A stretch of 6,005 bases of DNA, from contig JAQBQC010000400.1 in the NCBI GenBank assembly GCA_028287205.1, positions 1 to 6,005 of the forward strand, given 5' to 3'. Under the pieces are notes generated by a model that had not been told where the DNA came from, searched no databases, and saw only the letters and a list, made by a program, of their open reading frames with translations. The DNA is from Gemmatimonadota bacterium (GTDB taxonomy: Bacteria; Gemmatimonadota; Gemmatimonadetes; Gemmatimonadales; Gemmatimonadaceae). Position numbers and translations under genes: made by a program. Below are positions 1 to 5,993 of the stretch, in pieces (positions within the stretch are counted from its first letter, which is position 1; each line of letters begins with the position of its first letter).

Positions 1-520
1 GGCGGCCGCCCGATGAACGGACGGGCCCGGCGGCCGCGGCGCTCGCGCTGGGCGCGCGCGGAGCAGGCCGCGTTGGTGGGGGCGCTGGAGCGGCTGCTGC
101 TGCAGGCGCTGCTGCCGGCGTCGCCGCAATCGTTCGTGCGACGGGGCGCGACGTCACGGTGCTCTCTTCGCCACGCGCAGTAATTGGCGACACGCTCACG
201 CGCGTGGTCGCGAATGCCGTTCCGACTCGAGCGGTGATCCCCGTGATGCCGGCGGCGCGCGCGATCACGTGCCCGTTACCGTCCACGTGCGCCACCGCAT
301 CGTTGTCGCTCGACCACACGACAGTCACGGGCGCCTCGTTCGCAGTCACGGTCACCACAGCGTGCACGGTGGTCGTATCGCCGATGCCGAGCGACACCGC
401 GGTGGGGCGATTCATGATCTGGAGCGCAGCCTGCGCGTCGCCGCGGCGGCACGCTACGCATCCGATGAGCGCGAGCCACGCAGCGGTGCGCCGCGTCCTC
501 GCGCTCATGATGAGCATCAT
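1..520 (-). CDS. Big-2 (bacterial Ig-like) domain lipoprotein, 3' end outside window
   Basis: This open frame runs 173 codons from the ATG at 520 to the left edge without a stop, so the C-terminus is missing. The N-terminus is basic (SARTRR), then a short hydrophobic stretch (TAAWLALIG) ends in a lipobox L18-I19-G20-C21, which predicts export and lipid anchoring. Residues about 38-108 read as a bacterial Ig-like group 2 domain: the core VTVVWSSDNDAVAHVDGNG followed by HVIARAAGITGITARVG matches the family pattern WsS-N-vAtVd-nG-v-A-aaGta-Ita. Residues about 130-165 are a low-complexity Ala/Pro/Arg linker of the kind that joins surface domains. The start ATG overlaps the TGA of the upstream acyltransferase gene (ATGA, 520-517), which suggests translational coupling; ATGs at 517 and 508 are in frame and would also leave a usable signal peptide. 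No Shine-Dalgarno is seen. The role is unknown: Big-2 domains are usually adhesive or structural, and whatever follows the linker is not visible. Confidence 0.75.
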   Translation of the reverse strand, partial: MMLIMSARTRRTAAWLALIGCVACRRGDAQAALQIMNRPTAVSLGIGDTTTVHAVVTVTANEAPVTVVWSSDNDAVAHVDGNGHVIARAAGITGITARVGTAFATTRVSVSPITARGEESTVTSRPVARTIAATPAAAPAAAAAPAPPPTRPAPRAPSASAAAAGPVRSSGGR

Positions 521-1359
521 TGCGGGTTTTGCCGCTCGCGGGCGGTTGGCAGACAATCGTTCTGAGTGGGCGCCGTCGGCTTCACGCGCACGCTCTTCGC
601 CGGGATGCCGACGTACACGTGGTGCGGCCGCACATCGCGCGTCGCCACGGCCATCGCGCCGACCATCGCGTCGCACCCCACGTGCACGCCCGCAAGGATC
701 GTCGCGTGATACGTGATGCGCACGCCATCCTCGAGCACCGTCTGCGCGTCGGTCACGTCGCGCTGATCGACGATGCTGTGCGTGTGCGAATAGACGTTCG
801 CGTAATCCGAGATCGACACCTTGTTCCCCATGACGATTCCACCGCGGTCGTCGAGCAGGACGTTCCGGTGCACGACGACGTCGTCACCGACTTCCATGTT
901 GTACCCGAAGGAGAACTCGACGTTCTGGAACGCCTTGAACCGCTCGCCGCAACGCCTGAAGATGTGCCGCGCGAGCATCCGGCGAAGCCGCACGCCCGCC
1001 TCGACGTTCTGTCCGCCCATCACCGTGCGATCGTAGCTGTACCAGAGCCAGAGCAGCGGCTTGACGCGCTGAAAGCGCTCATCGTCGCACTCCGCGTAGT
1101 ACTCGGGCTCGAGCGTGATGTTGCGCGGGTCGAGCGCCATCAGCGCTCCGCGCGTGGAGAGTGGAAGCGAGCCGTCGTTCACCGCCGTCTCCCACGAGCT
1201 CGCGTAGGCAGGGAACGTCAGCGCGCAGAGCGTGCGGCGACAGATCTCGGCGCGGTCCGCGTTCGGAGCGGCGAGCTCGTGCTCCAGCTGCTCGATCCAC
1301 GCATCGATGACGGGAAGGCCAGACTGCGACGGAAGCTTGCGGAGGGGATAGATAGCCAT
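517..1359 (-). CDS. Hexapeptide-repeat (left-handed beta-helix) acyltransferase, WbbJ/maltose-acetyltransferase type
   Basis: A 280-residue protein. Residues about 150-255 show the imperfect hexapeptide repeats of a left-handed parallel beta-helix (FGYNMEVGDDVVVHRNVLLDD, then IVMGNKVSISDYANVY, then ITYHATILAGVHVGCDAMVG), closing with the typical GIPAK (251-255). SHTHS at 191-195 is where maltose, galactoside and NodL-like acetyltransferases carry their catalytic His. The family moves an acetyl or other acyl group from acyl-CoA (or ACP) to a sugar hydroxyl or amine, working as a cytoplasmic trimer. Here the acceptor is unknown; a cell-envelope or exopolysaccharide sugar is an inference. The protein is longer than the usual 180-220 residues because of roughly 100-140 N-terminal residues that look helical and that I do not recognise. 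The ATG at 1359 is the only good start: upstream the same frame is open back to the engB stop but holds no ATG, GTG or TTG. No Shine-Dalgarno is seen. The gap to engB is 63 nt, and the gene overlaps the next gene by 4 nt. Confidence 0.88.
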   Translation of the reverse strand: MAIYPLRKLPSQSGLPVIDAWIEQLEHELAAPNADRAEICRRTLCALTFPAYASSWETAVNDGSLPLSTRGALMALDPRNITLEPEYYAECDDERFQRVKPLLWLWYSYDRTVMGGQNVEAGVRLRRMLARHIFRRCGERFKAFQNVEFSFGYNMEVGDDVVVHRNVLLDDRGGIVMGNKVSISDYANVYSHTHSIVDQRDVTDAQTVLEDGVRITYHATILAGVHVGCDAMVGAMAVATRDVRPHHVYVGIPAKSVRVKPTAPTQNDCLPTARERQNPQ

Positions 1360-1422
1360 GGAAGGCTGAGTGTGAGGGTAGTTCGACTGCAGTAATCCAA
1401 AGTTACAAGCCCCGCGACCTCG

Positions 1423-2103
1423 TTACACCTCGGGAACTTCTTCAGGCGCGGGCGCCTCCTCGGGCGCCGCCGGCGCGCGCCACGACGGTTGCGCCACCAG
1501 CTCGACCACCGCCGCGGCAAGCTCATCCCGCCCTACCTTGGAGACGGTGCTGAAGGGGATCACCTGCTCCTCCTCCAATCGCAGCGCGGTCGTGAGCGAG
1601 ATGATCCGCTGTTTCAGCTCGGTGGTGCGCAGCTTGTCGATCTTGGTGAGCACCACCACGGTCGGCGCGCCGATCTCCCCGAGAAACTCGAGCATCTGCA
1701 GATCGTCGGCAGACGGCGGATGACGCGAGTCGATGAGCTGCACCACACCGCGCAGCTGCATGCTGATGCGCAGATATCCCTCGATGAGCGGCCGCCACTG
1801 CTCGCGCGTCGTCTTCGCGACGCGGGCGAAGCCGTAGCCGGGAAGGTCCGCGAGCACGAACTGGTGGTTCACGCGAAAGAAGTTGATCTCGCGCGTCTTT
1901 CCCGGCGTCTTGCTCACGCGTGCCAGCGCCTTTCGCTTGACTAGCGCGTTGAGGAGCGATGACTTGCCGACGTTCGAGCGCCCGCTGAACGCGACCTCGG
2001 GAAGCGTGAGATCGGGCGGCCGCCACCCGGACGGCGACGCCATGCCGCCGAGGAACTCGATGTCGCGGATGACTAATGGGTCTTCCACCTTTGGGTCTGC
2101 CAT
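1423..2103 (-). CDS. engB: Ribosome biogenesis GTP-binding protein EngB/YsxC
   Basis: A TrmE-Era-EngA-YihA-Septin family GTPase that acts in late assembly of the large ribosomal subunit and is essential in many bacteria. All G motifs are visible (numbered from the ATG at 2103): G1 GRSNVGKS 41-48, G2 in TPGKTREINFF around 66-76, G3 DLPGYG 86-91, G4 TKID 153-156, and G5 STVSKVG 185-191. The PGKT-INFF and DLPGYGFA strings are specific to EngB rather than to Era or EngA. The family is usually about 195-210 residues; this one has 226 because of a Pro/Glu/Ala tail (about 207-226) after the GTPase fold. Two starts are possible. The TTG at 2121 overlaps the lon stop (TTGA) and would add MSDALK. I chose the ATG at 2103, 14 nt after the lon stop, because ATG is preferred and neither start has a clear Shine-Dalgarno. 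Co-transcription with lon is likely. Confidence 0.96.
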   Translation of the reverse strand: MADPKVEDPLVIRDIEFLGGMASPSGWRPPDLTLPEVAFSGRSNVGKSSLLNALVKRKALARVSKTPGKTREINFFRVNHQFVLADLPGYGFARVAKTTREQWRPLIEGYLRISMQLRGVVQLIDSRHPPSADDLQMLEFLGEIGAPTVVVLTKIDKLRTTELKQRIISLTTALRLEEEQVIPFSTVSKVGRDELAAAVVELVAQPSWRAPAAPEEAPAPEEVPEV

Positions 2104-2117
2104 CTTCAGCGCGTCGC

Positions 2118-4511
2118 TCAATGCGTGACCGCGGCCGCAAGCTCCGCCGGCGCCGCTACGCGTGCGGGGCGAAGCGCGTGCGCCAACACCTGATCCATCG
2201 TCGAGACGGGATGGAACTGCAGCCCCGCGCGAATGTCTTCGGGAATCTCCTCGATCTCGCGCGCATTCCCCTCGGGGATGATGATGTGCGTGATCCCCGC
2301 GCGCCGCGCCGCCACGAGCTTCTCCTTGAGCCCACCGATCGGCAGCACCCGGCCGCGCAGCGTCACCTCGCCCGTCATCGCGGTGTCTCCTCGCACTGGT
2401 GCGCCGGTGAGCGCGCTCACGAGCGCCGCGGCGATCGCGATCCCGGCCGACGGTCCATCCTTGGGCGTCGCGCCCGCCGGCAAATGCACGTGGATGTCGC
2501 GCGTCTTCGGAAACTCCGGATCGATGCCCAGCATGCTCGCGCGCGAGCGGGCGTACGTCATCGCCGCGTTCGCGGATTCCTTGAGCACGTCGCCGAGCGT
2601 GCCGGTGAGCTGCAGGCGGCCGCGTCCGCGCACCACGGCGACCTCGATCTCGAGCAGGTCTCCGCCTACCGACGTGTACGCGAGCCCCGTCGCCACGCCC
2701 ACCTTGTCGTCGAGCGTCTGCTCTTCCGCCTCGAAGGGCGGCACGCCGAGCAGCTCCTTCAGATCGGCGTGAGCGACGTGCATCGGCTCGGGGGTCAGCA
2801 GCTTCGCGGCCGCCGCGCGCCGCGCGAGCTTGCGCGCGATGCGCGCGATGCGGCGCTCGAGATCGCGCACGCCAGCCTCGCGCGTGTAGAGCCGCGTCAC
2901 CGCCGGGATCACGTCCGCGTCGAACGTCACGAGCTTCGGATCGAGTCCGTGCGCCGTGAGCTGGCGCGGCACCAGAAACTGACGCGCGATCGCATGCTTC
3001 TCATGATCGACGTAGCCGGGAAGGCGAATGATCTCCATCCGGTCGCGCAGCGGCTCCGGAATCTGCGCGAGTGAGTTCGCGGTCGTGACGAACAGCACCT
3101 GCGAGAGATCGTAGTCGATCTCGAGATAGTGATCGTTGAAGGCCGTGTTCTGCTCCGGATCGAGCACCTCGAGCAGCGCGCTCGACGGATCGCCGCGCCA
3201 GTCCTGCCCCATCTTGTCGACCTCGTCGAGCAGGATCACCGGATTCACCACCTCGGCGCGCCGCATCGCCTGGATCACGCGCCCAGGCAGCGATCCGATG
3301 TACGTGCGGCGATGCCCGCGAATCTCGGCCTCGTCGCGCACGCCGCCCAGCGACATGCGCACGAAGGTGCGGCCGAGCGCGCGGGCTATCGAGCGGCCCA
3401 ATGACGTTTTGCCCACGCCGGGCGCGCCCACGAGGCAGAGGATCGGGCCTTCCAGCTTGCCGACGAGCGCGAGTACCGCGATGTAGTCGAGGATCCGATC
3501 CTTCACGTCGGTGAGCCCGAAGTGATCCTCGTCGAGCACCGCCTGCGCTCGCGCGACGTCCACGACGTCGTCGCTGCGCTCCGTCCACGGCAGCGCGACG
3601 ATCCAGTCGAGATAGTTGCGCGCAACCGTCGACTCGGGAGAGAGCGGCGCCGTGCGCCGGAGCTTGCGCAGCTCGCGATCGGCGCGCTCGCGCACCAGCG
3701 GCGGCAGCTGCTTCTTCTCGAGCGCCGCGGTGAGCTCGTCGAAGCCATCGCCTTCGTCCTGCCCGAGCTCGCGATGGATCGCCTTGAGCTGCTCCTGGAG
3801 GTAGAACTCGCGCTGATTCTGAAAGAGTGAGCCGCGAACCTCCCCCTCGATCTTGCGCTCGAGTCGCAGGATCTCGATCTCGGACGTGAGCGCGTCCGCG
3901 AGCATCGTGAACAGCGCGCCGATGTTCGCAGCCTGCAGATAATCCTGACGCTGGTCGAGCCGCACGAGCATGTGCGCGGCAATCGCGAACGCCTGCTTCT
4001 CGCGCGCCTCCGTTCCCTGCACGAGCGATACGACTTCGGCCGGCAGCCGCCGGTGCAGCGCGACGTACTCCTCGAAGAGCGTGACGACGCGACGCGCCAT
4101 CGCGCGCTCGTCTGCGCCGCCCGCGGGCTCGTCGAGCGCGAAGGGCGTGATGACCGCGCGAAGCACCTTGTCGGTGGGCGCGTAGCGCGTGACCTTCGCG
4201 CGCGCCACGCCTTCGACGAGCACTTTCGTCGTGCCGTTCGGCAGCCGCGCGACCTGCAGTACGCGCCCGGCGACGCCTACGCGAAAGAGATCGGCGGCGG
4301 CCGGATCCTGGGTGTCCGCGGTGCGCTGCGCGACGAGGAAGATCCACCGGTCGCCGGCGAGCGCGGCCTCCACGGCCGCGAGCGAGGCCGCCCGTCCGAC
4401 CAGCAGCGGGATCACCATGTACGGGAAAATCACGACATCCCGCAGCGGAAGAACGGGCACCCGCTCCTCGAGCTCGAACTGCTCCTCGTCACGCGTCAGC
4501 TTGATGGCCAT
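2118..4511 (-). CDS. lon: ATP-dependent protease LonA
   Basis: A cytoplasmic hexameric AAA+ serine protease that degrades misfolded and some regulatory proteins. The 797-residue length is normal and the gene looks complete and intact. The N-terminal substrate-recognition domain begins at [13 protein letters not shown] (18-30) and extends to about 210, followed by a helical/coiled-coil linker that includes [15 protein letters not shown] (236-250). The ATPase module has Walker A GAPGVGKT 362-369, Walker B VILLDE 425-430, a sensor-1 Asn at 479 (TTANS) and the sensor-2 region [10 protein letters not shown] 547-556. The protease domain (about 598-780) has PKDGPSAG with the nucleophile Ser688 and GGLKEK with Lys731; the 43-residue Ser-Lys spacing equals that of E. 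coli Lon (S679/K722). There is no membrane segment, so this is LonA and not LonB. It is the first gene of the minus-strand cluster and abuts engB, an order also known for lonA-ysxC in Bacillus. No CIRCE element or HspR-type (HAIR) operator is seen upstream. Confidence 0.98.
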   Translation of the reverse strand: MAIKLTRDEEQFELEERVPVLPLRDVVIFPYMVIPLLVGRAASLAAVEAALAGDRWIFLVAQRTADTQDPAAADLFRVGVAGRVLQVARLPNGTTKVLVEGVARAKVTRYAPTDKVLRAVITPFALDEPAGGADERAMARRVVTLFEEYVALHRRLPAEVVSLVQGTEAREKQAFAIAAHMLVRLDQRQDYLQAANIGALFTMLADALTSEIEILRLERKIEGEVRGSLFQNQREFYLQEQLKAIHRELGQDEGDGFDELTAALEKKQLPPLVRERADRELRKLRRTAPLSPESTVARNYLDWIVALPWTERSDDVVDVARAQAVLDEDHFGLTDVKDRILDYIAVLALVGKLEGPILCLVGAPGVGKTSLGRSIARALGRTFVRMSLGGVRDEAEIRGHRRTYIGSLPGRVIQAMRRAEVVNPVILLDEVDKMGQDWRGDPSSALLEVLDPEQNTAFNDHYLEIDYDLSQVLFVTTANSLAQIPEPLRDRMEIIRLPGYVDHEKHAIARQFLVPRQLTAHGLDPKLVTFDADVIPAVTRLYTREAGVRDLERRIARIARKLARRAAAAKLLTPEPMHVAHADLKELLGVPPFEAEEQTLDDKVGVATGLAYTSVGGDLLEIEVAVVRGRGRLQLTGTLGDVLKESANAAMTYARSRASMLGIDPEFPKTRDIHVHLPAGATPKDGPSAGIAIAAALVSALTGAPVRGDTAMTGEVTLRGRVLPIGGLKEKLVAARRAGITHIIIPEGNAREIEEIPEDIRAGLQFHPVSTMDQVLAHALRPARVAAPAELAAAVTH

Positions 4512-4523
4512 GCCTCCAATATA
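4512..4523 (-). promoter_or_regulatory. Start region of lon: TATATT box and GGAGG immediately before ATG
   Basis: Reading the minus strand towards lon, TATATT (4523-4518) is followed at once by GGAGG (4517-4513), one C, and the ATG at 4511. GGAGG is a perfect anti-SD match, but one nucleotide of spacing is far below the usual 5-9. TATATT resembles a -10 box; if it is used as one, the transcript would start at or next to the ATG and be leaderless. No convincing -35 lies 16-18 bp upstream (GAGGAT at 17). The sequence elements are certain; their use is not. Confidence 0.35.
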
Positions 4524-4550
4524 CGCGGCAGGAAGCGTTTATCCTCGGAG

Positions 4551-4568
4551 ATGTACCGATGGATACAT
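4551..4568. promoter_or_regulatory. Quasi-palindrome upstream of lon, possible operator
   Basis: ATGTACCGATGGATACAT: ATGTA and TACAT are an exact 5-bp inverted repeat across 8 nt. Allowing one extra T in the right arm, the arms extend to ATGTACC and GGATACAT around a GAT centre. It lies 40 bp before the lon start codon, where a repressor site would overlap or flank a lon promoter. Beyond the arms the match weakens (GAG on the left, TTCTC on the right). No known motif is assigned. Confidence 0.3.
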
Positions 4569-4580
4569 TTCTCTGCGCGC

Positions 4581-4601
4581 CCGTGCATCTTTGGAGCACG
4601 G
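4581..4601. promoter_or_regulatory. Inverted repeat CCGTGC-N9-GCACGG in the divergent region
   Basis: An exact 6-bp inverted repeat with a 9-nt AT-richer spacer (ATCTTTGGA), near the middle of the lon/4663 intergenic region. The geometry, with half-sites about 15 bp centre to centre, suits a dimeric regulator or a small hairpin. In GC-rich DNA a 6-bp repeat can arise by chance, so support is modest. Confidence 0.22.
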
Positions 4602-4624
4602 CGTGGACGAGGGTCGATCGGCCT

Positions 4625-4641
4625 TCACGACATAGTCGTGA
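4625..4641. promoter_or_regulatory. Perfect 17-bp palindrome, probable operator of the downstream secreted-protein gene
   Basis: TCACGACATAGTCGTGA is an exact 7-3-7 inverted repeat (TCACGAC / ATA / GTCGTGA) that ends 21 nt before the ATG at 4663. Length, symmetry and position are those of an operator for a dimeric repressor. The CGAC-ATA-GTCG core loosely recalls BlaI/CopY-type boxes, but I cannot assign a family and no regulator gene is in the window. The same sequence could also form a 7-bp RNA hairpin in the 5' leader. CATAGT (4631-4636) inside it is a weak -10 match without a good -35. Confidence 0.5.
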
Positions 4642-4653
4642 CTTTCGTCCATC

Positions 4654-4657
4654 AAGG
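4654..4657 (+). promoter_or_regulatory. Ribosome binding site AAGG that decides the start at 4663
   Basis: AAGG lies 5 nt before the ATG at 4663. A GTG at 4657 would lengthen the frame by two codons but would use the last base of this site, so the ATG is preferred. Confidence 0.5.
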
Positions 4658-4662
4658 TGTGC

Positions 4663-5754
4663 ATGCGCCGACTCGCGTCCGTGCTCCTCGTTTTCGCCGC
4701 ATCACGCGCCGCCGCTCAGACCGGCGAACGTCCGTGTCCCGCGGGCCCCGCGCTTCGCGCCAGCGTCTCGCAGCCCGCCAGCGCTGCCTCGATGCCCGGG
4801 ATGCAGATGACTTCCTCTGCAGTTCAGGTCGACAGCGCACGACGGGAAATCCGGATCGTGGCCGGCCCCTTTCGCATCGCCGGCATGGCTCACGAGTCCG
4901 ATGACATGATGATGATGGACACGCCGGTGCTGCGCGTTGCGTGGCCGGTGAATGGATGGGTCCGCGGCTACAGTGTGCAACTGTGTGACGGCGATGCCGC
5001 GGGCGGCACCGCGCTCGCCCACGAAATGGTGCACCACGTGGGGCTCGCGAACTACAGCCGGCGCGAGCTGCTCTATCCGATGGTCGAGCGCCTGATGGCG
5101 GTAGGGAAGGAGACGCCTCGCGTGTCGCTCCCCGGCGGCGTCGGCGTTCCGCTCGCCCGCGGCGACACCCTCGGCCTCTACTCCGCGTTTCACGATGTGG
5201 ACGGCAAGACCGTCGAGCGCGCCTACGTGATCGTAACGCTGCCGTGGATTCCAGCCGGCCACAATCATCCGATCGAGGTGATGCCGTTCTTCGCCGACGC
5301 CAACAGCGTCATCGGCGGCACCTCGGCGTGGGACCTACCGCCCGGCCGCTCGGAGAAGAGCTCGGAGTTCACGATGCCACTCAGCGGCTCGATCCTGGCG
5401 CTCGGCGGACACGTGCACGACTACGCGCGCTCCGTGCGCCTCGAGGATGCCCAGAACGGCAAGGTGCTCGTGCGGCTCGACACGAAGCTCACGAGCGACG
5501 GCCACCTCATCGCACTCGGCAAGCGCGTTTTCGGCTTCCACGAGGAGGGACTGCCGCTGGTCGCGAATCATCGCTACCGCGTCATTGCGCAGTACGACAA
5601 TCCCACCGGACACGTGCTCAAGCAGGGAGGGATGGCATCGATGGCGGGCGCGTTCGTGCCCGACGATGTGCGCGAGTGGCCCCGGCTCGATCCGCTCAAC
5701 GCCGATGTGAAGCGCGACATCGCCAGCGTTGGCTCGCACGACATGGTGCAGTAG
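4663..5754 (+). CDS. Secreted PHM/DBH-like copper monooxygenase candidate
   Basis: A 363-residue protein with an export signal: MRRLASVLLVFAASRAAA, likely cleaved before Q19. The mature protein has Met/His patches: MPGMQM (44-49), MAHESDD (75-81) and four Met in a row (82-85). Six candidate copper ligands appear in the order of peptidylglycine alpha-hydroxylating monooxygenase (PHM): HH at 124-125 (EMVHHVG), H177 (LYSAFHDVDGK), HVH at 250/252 (LALGGHVHDY) and M324 (QGGMASM). In rat PHM these are H107/H108, H172, H242/H244 and M314; the H-to-HxH gap (73 versus 70) and the HxH-to-Met gap (72 versus 70) nearly agree, while HH-to-H is shorter (52 versus 64). The family uses two copper ions, O2 and a reductant to hydroxylate C-H bonds, and works outside the cytoplasm. 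Cys25 and Cys108 are the only cysteines and could form a disulfide. The substrate is unknown, and it could instead be a non-catalytic copper-binding protein with this two-jelly-roll fold. It diverges from lon and has its own palindrome upstream; no operon partner is visible. Confidence 0.85.
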   Translation: MRRLASVLLVFAASRAAAQTGERPCPAGPALRASVSQPASAASMPGMQMTSSAVQVDSARREIRIVAGPFRIAGMAHESDDMMMMDTPVLRVAWPVNGWVRGYSVQLCDGDAAGGTALAHEMVHHVGLANYSRRELLYPMVERLMAVGKETPRVSLPGGVGVPLARGDTLGLYSAFHDVDGKTVERAYVIVTLPWIPAGHNHPIEVMPFFADANSVIGGTSAWDLPPGRSEKSSEFTMPLSGSILALGGHVHDYARSVRLEDAQNGKVLVRLDTKLTSDGHLIALGKRVFGFHEEGLPLVANHRYRVIAQYDNPTGHVLKQGGMASMAGAFVPDDVREWPRLDPLNADVKRDIASVGSHDMVQ

Positions 5755-5757
5755 CCC

Positions 5758-5797
5758 CCTCCGCGAGCCCGTAATCGGACGGAGGCGGGCACGTCCG
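5758..5797 (+). terminator. Weak, overlapping hairpins just after the copper-protein gene
   Basis: CCTCCG (5758-5763) can pair with CGGAGG (5780-5785), or CGGACG (5776-5781) with CGTCCG (5792-5797, 10-nt loop). The two pairings share bases and exclude each other. No T-tract follows, so this is not a classical intrinsic terminator; it is only the best candidate in the place where one is expected. Confidence 0.22.
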
Positions 5798-5799
5798 TA

Positions 5800-5831
5800 G
5801 GGCATCCGCCGAGAACCTTTGTGCGGAGCCC
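5800..5831. other. Strong hairpin, 9-bp stem with one bulge, in the 3' intergenic region
   Basis: GGGC-A-TCCGC (5800-5809) pairs with GCGGA-GCCC (5823-5831): nine pairs with a single bulged A (5804) and a 13-nt loop, CGAGAACCTTTGT. There is no T-run on either side, so an intrinsic terminator is unlikely. It could stabilise the 3' end of the upstream mRNA or belong to a structured RNA. Confidence 0.4.
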
Positions 5832-5849
5832 GCCACCGTACGTTACAAT
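5819..5849 (+). promoter_or_regulatory. Possible promoter with TACAAT -10 box
   Basis: TACAAT (5844-5849) matches the -10 consensus at 5 of 6 positions in otherwise GC-rich DNA. The best -35 is TTGTGC (5819-5824) with a long 19-bp spacer. If used, transcription would begin near 5856 and give a leader of about 138 nt before the ATG at 5994. The -35 half lies in the hairpin at 5800-5831. Confidence 0.3.
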
Positions 5850-5861
5850 ACGAAATGCTGC

Positions 5862-5887
5862 GGGGAGGGGTCGTACTCCGGCTCCCC
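5862..5887 (+). other. Hairpin GGGGAG-N14-CTCCCC in the putative leader
   Basis: An exact 6-bp stem (5862-5867 with 5882-5887) and a 14-nt loop. A competing pairing uses GGAG 5864-5867 with CTCC 5876-5879. It lies just downstream of the possible promoter, so it would be near the 5' end of that transcript. I do not recognise it as a known RNA family. Confidence 0.25.
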
Positions 5888-5958
5888 TAGAAAGCACTGC
5901 CGTAAGATCCATCGTGCGCCGGCGCCGACGGTCGCCTCCCACACGCGCACATCGCCCT

Positions 5959-5982
5959 TCCCACCCCTCTGAGGTGGTGGGA
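5959..5982 (+). other. Strong hairpin just upstream of the gene start at the right edge
   Basis: TCCCACC (5959-5965) pairs with GGTGGGA (5976-5982), and inside it CCT (5966-5968) pairs with AGG (5972-5974). The stem is ten pairs with one bulged T (5975) and a CTG loop. It ends 3 nt before the GGAG ribosome binding site of the next start codon, a position where a leader structure can affect translation. No T-tract follows, which argues against a terminator. Confidence 0.4.
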
Positions 5983-5993
5983 GTGGAGCCACT
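5982..5993 (+). promoter_or_regulatory. Ribosome binding site inside a small inverted repeat
   Basis: GGAG (5985-5988) lies 5 nt before the ATG at 5994. It sits within AGTGG-AG-CCACT, whose outer four bases on each side can pair (AGTG/CACT) around a GAGC loop, so the site could be partly hidden. The stem is short and competes with the larger hairpin for A5982. Confidence 0.35.

Noticed and set aside
159..716. Plus-strand frame of 185 codons across the lipoprotein/acyltransferase junction.
   Set aside because: It is antisense to two genes with clear domain signatures, and its C-terminal part is Arg/Ser/Pro-rich shadow sequence.
1381..1422. AT-richer patch between engB and the acyltransferase as a promoter (TTGTAA as -35 on the minus strand).
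   Set aside because: At 17 bp spacing the -10 would be CGAACT, which is a poor match. No better pair was found.
1357..1425. The engB stop (TAA, 1425-1423) is in the same frame as the acyltransferase, with 21 open codons between, which would allow a readthrough fusion.
   Set aside because: One chance in three for the frame and a short GC-rich gap make this unremarkable. No readthrough signal is seen, and both proteins look complete alone.
2076..4347. Long frames of 332 and 448 codons on both strands within lon.
   Set aside because: They are composition-driven shadows. The lon frame has every expected motif at the expected spacing, and the others encode Arg/Ala-rich sequence without domains.
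4657..4659. GTG at 4657 as the start of the secreted copper-protein gene.
   Set aside because: It would consume part of the AAGG ribosome binding site and has no site of its own. The ATG at 4663 gives a cleaner signal peptide.
5855..5890. An 11-codon plus-strand reading frame (MLRGGVVLRLP) as a leader peptide.
   Set aside because: There is no ribosome binding site, no run of regulatory codons, and it is too short to distinguish from chance. It also overlaps the GGGGAG/CTCCCC hairpin.
5335..5942. Minus-strand frames of 156 and 122 codons opposite the end of the copper-protein gene.
   Set aside because: They are antisense shadows in GC-rich DNA. Their products are Arg/His-rich with no recognisable domain, while the plus-strand frame has a signal peptide and conserved motifs.
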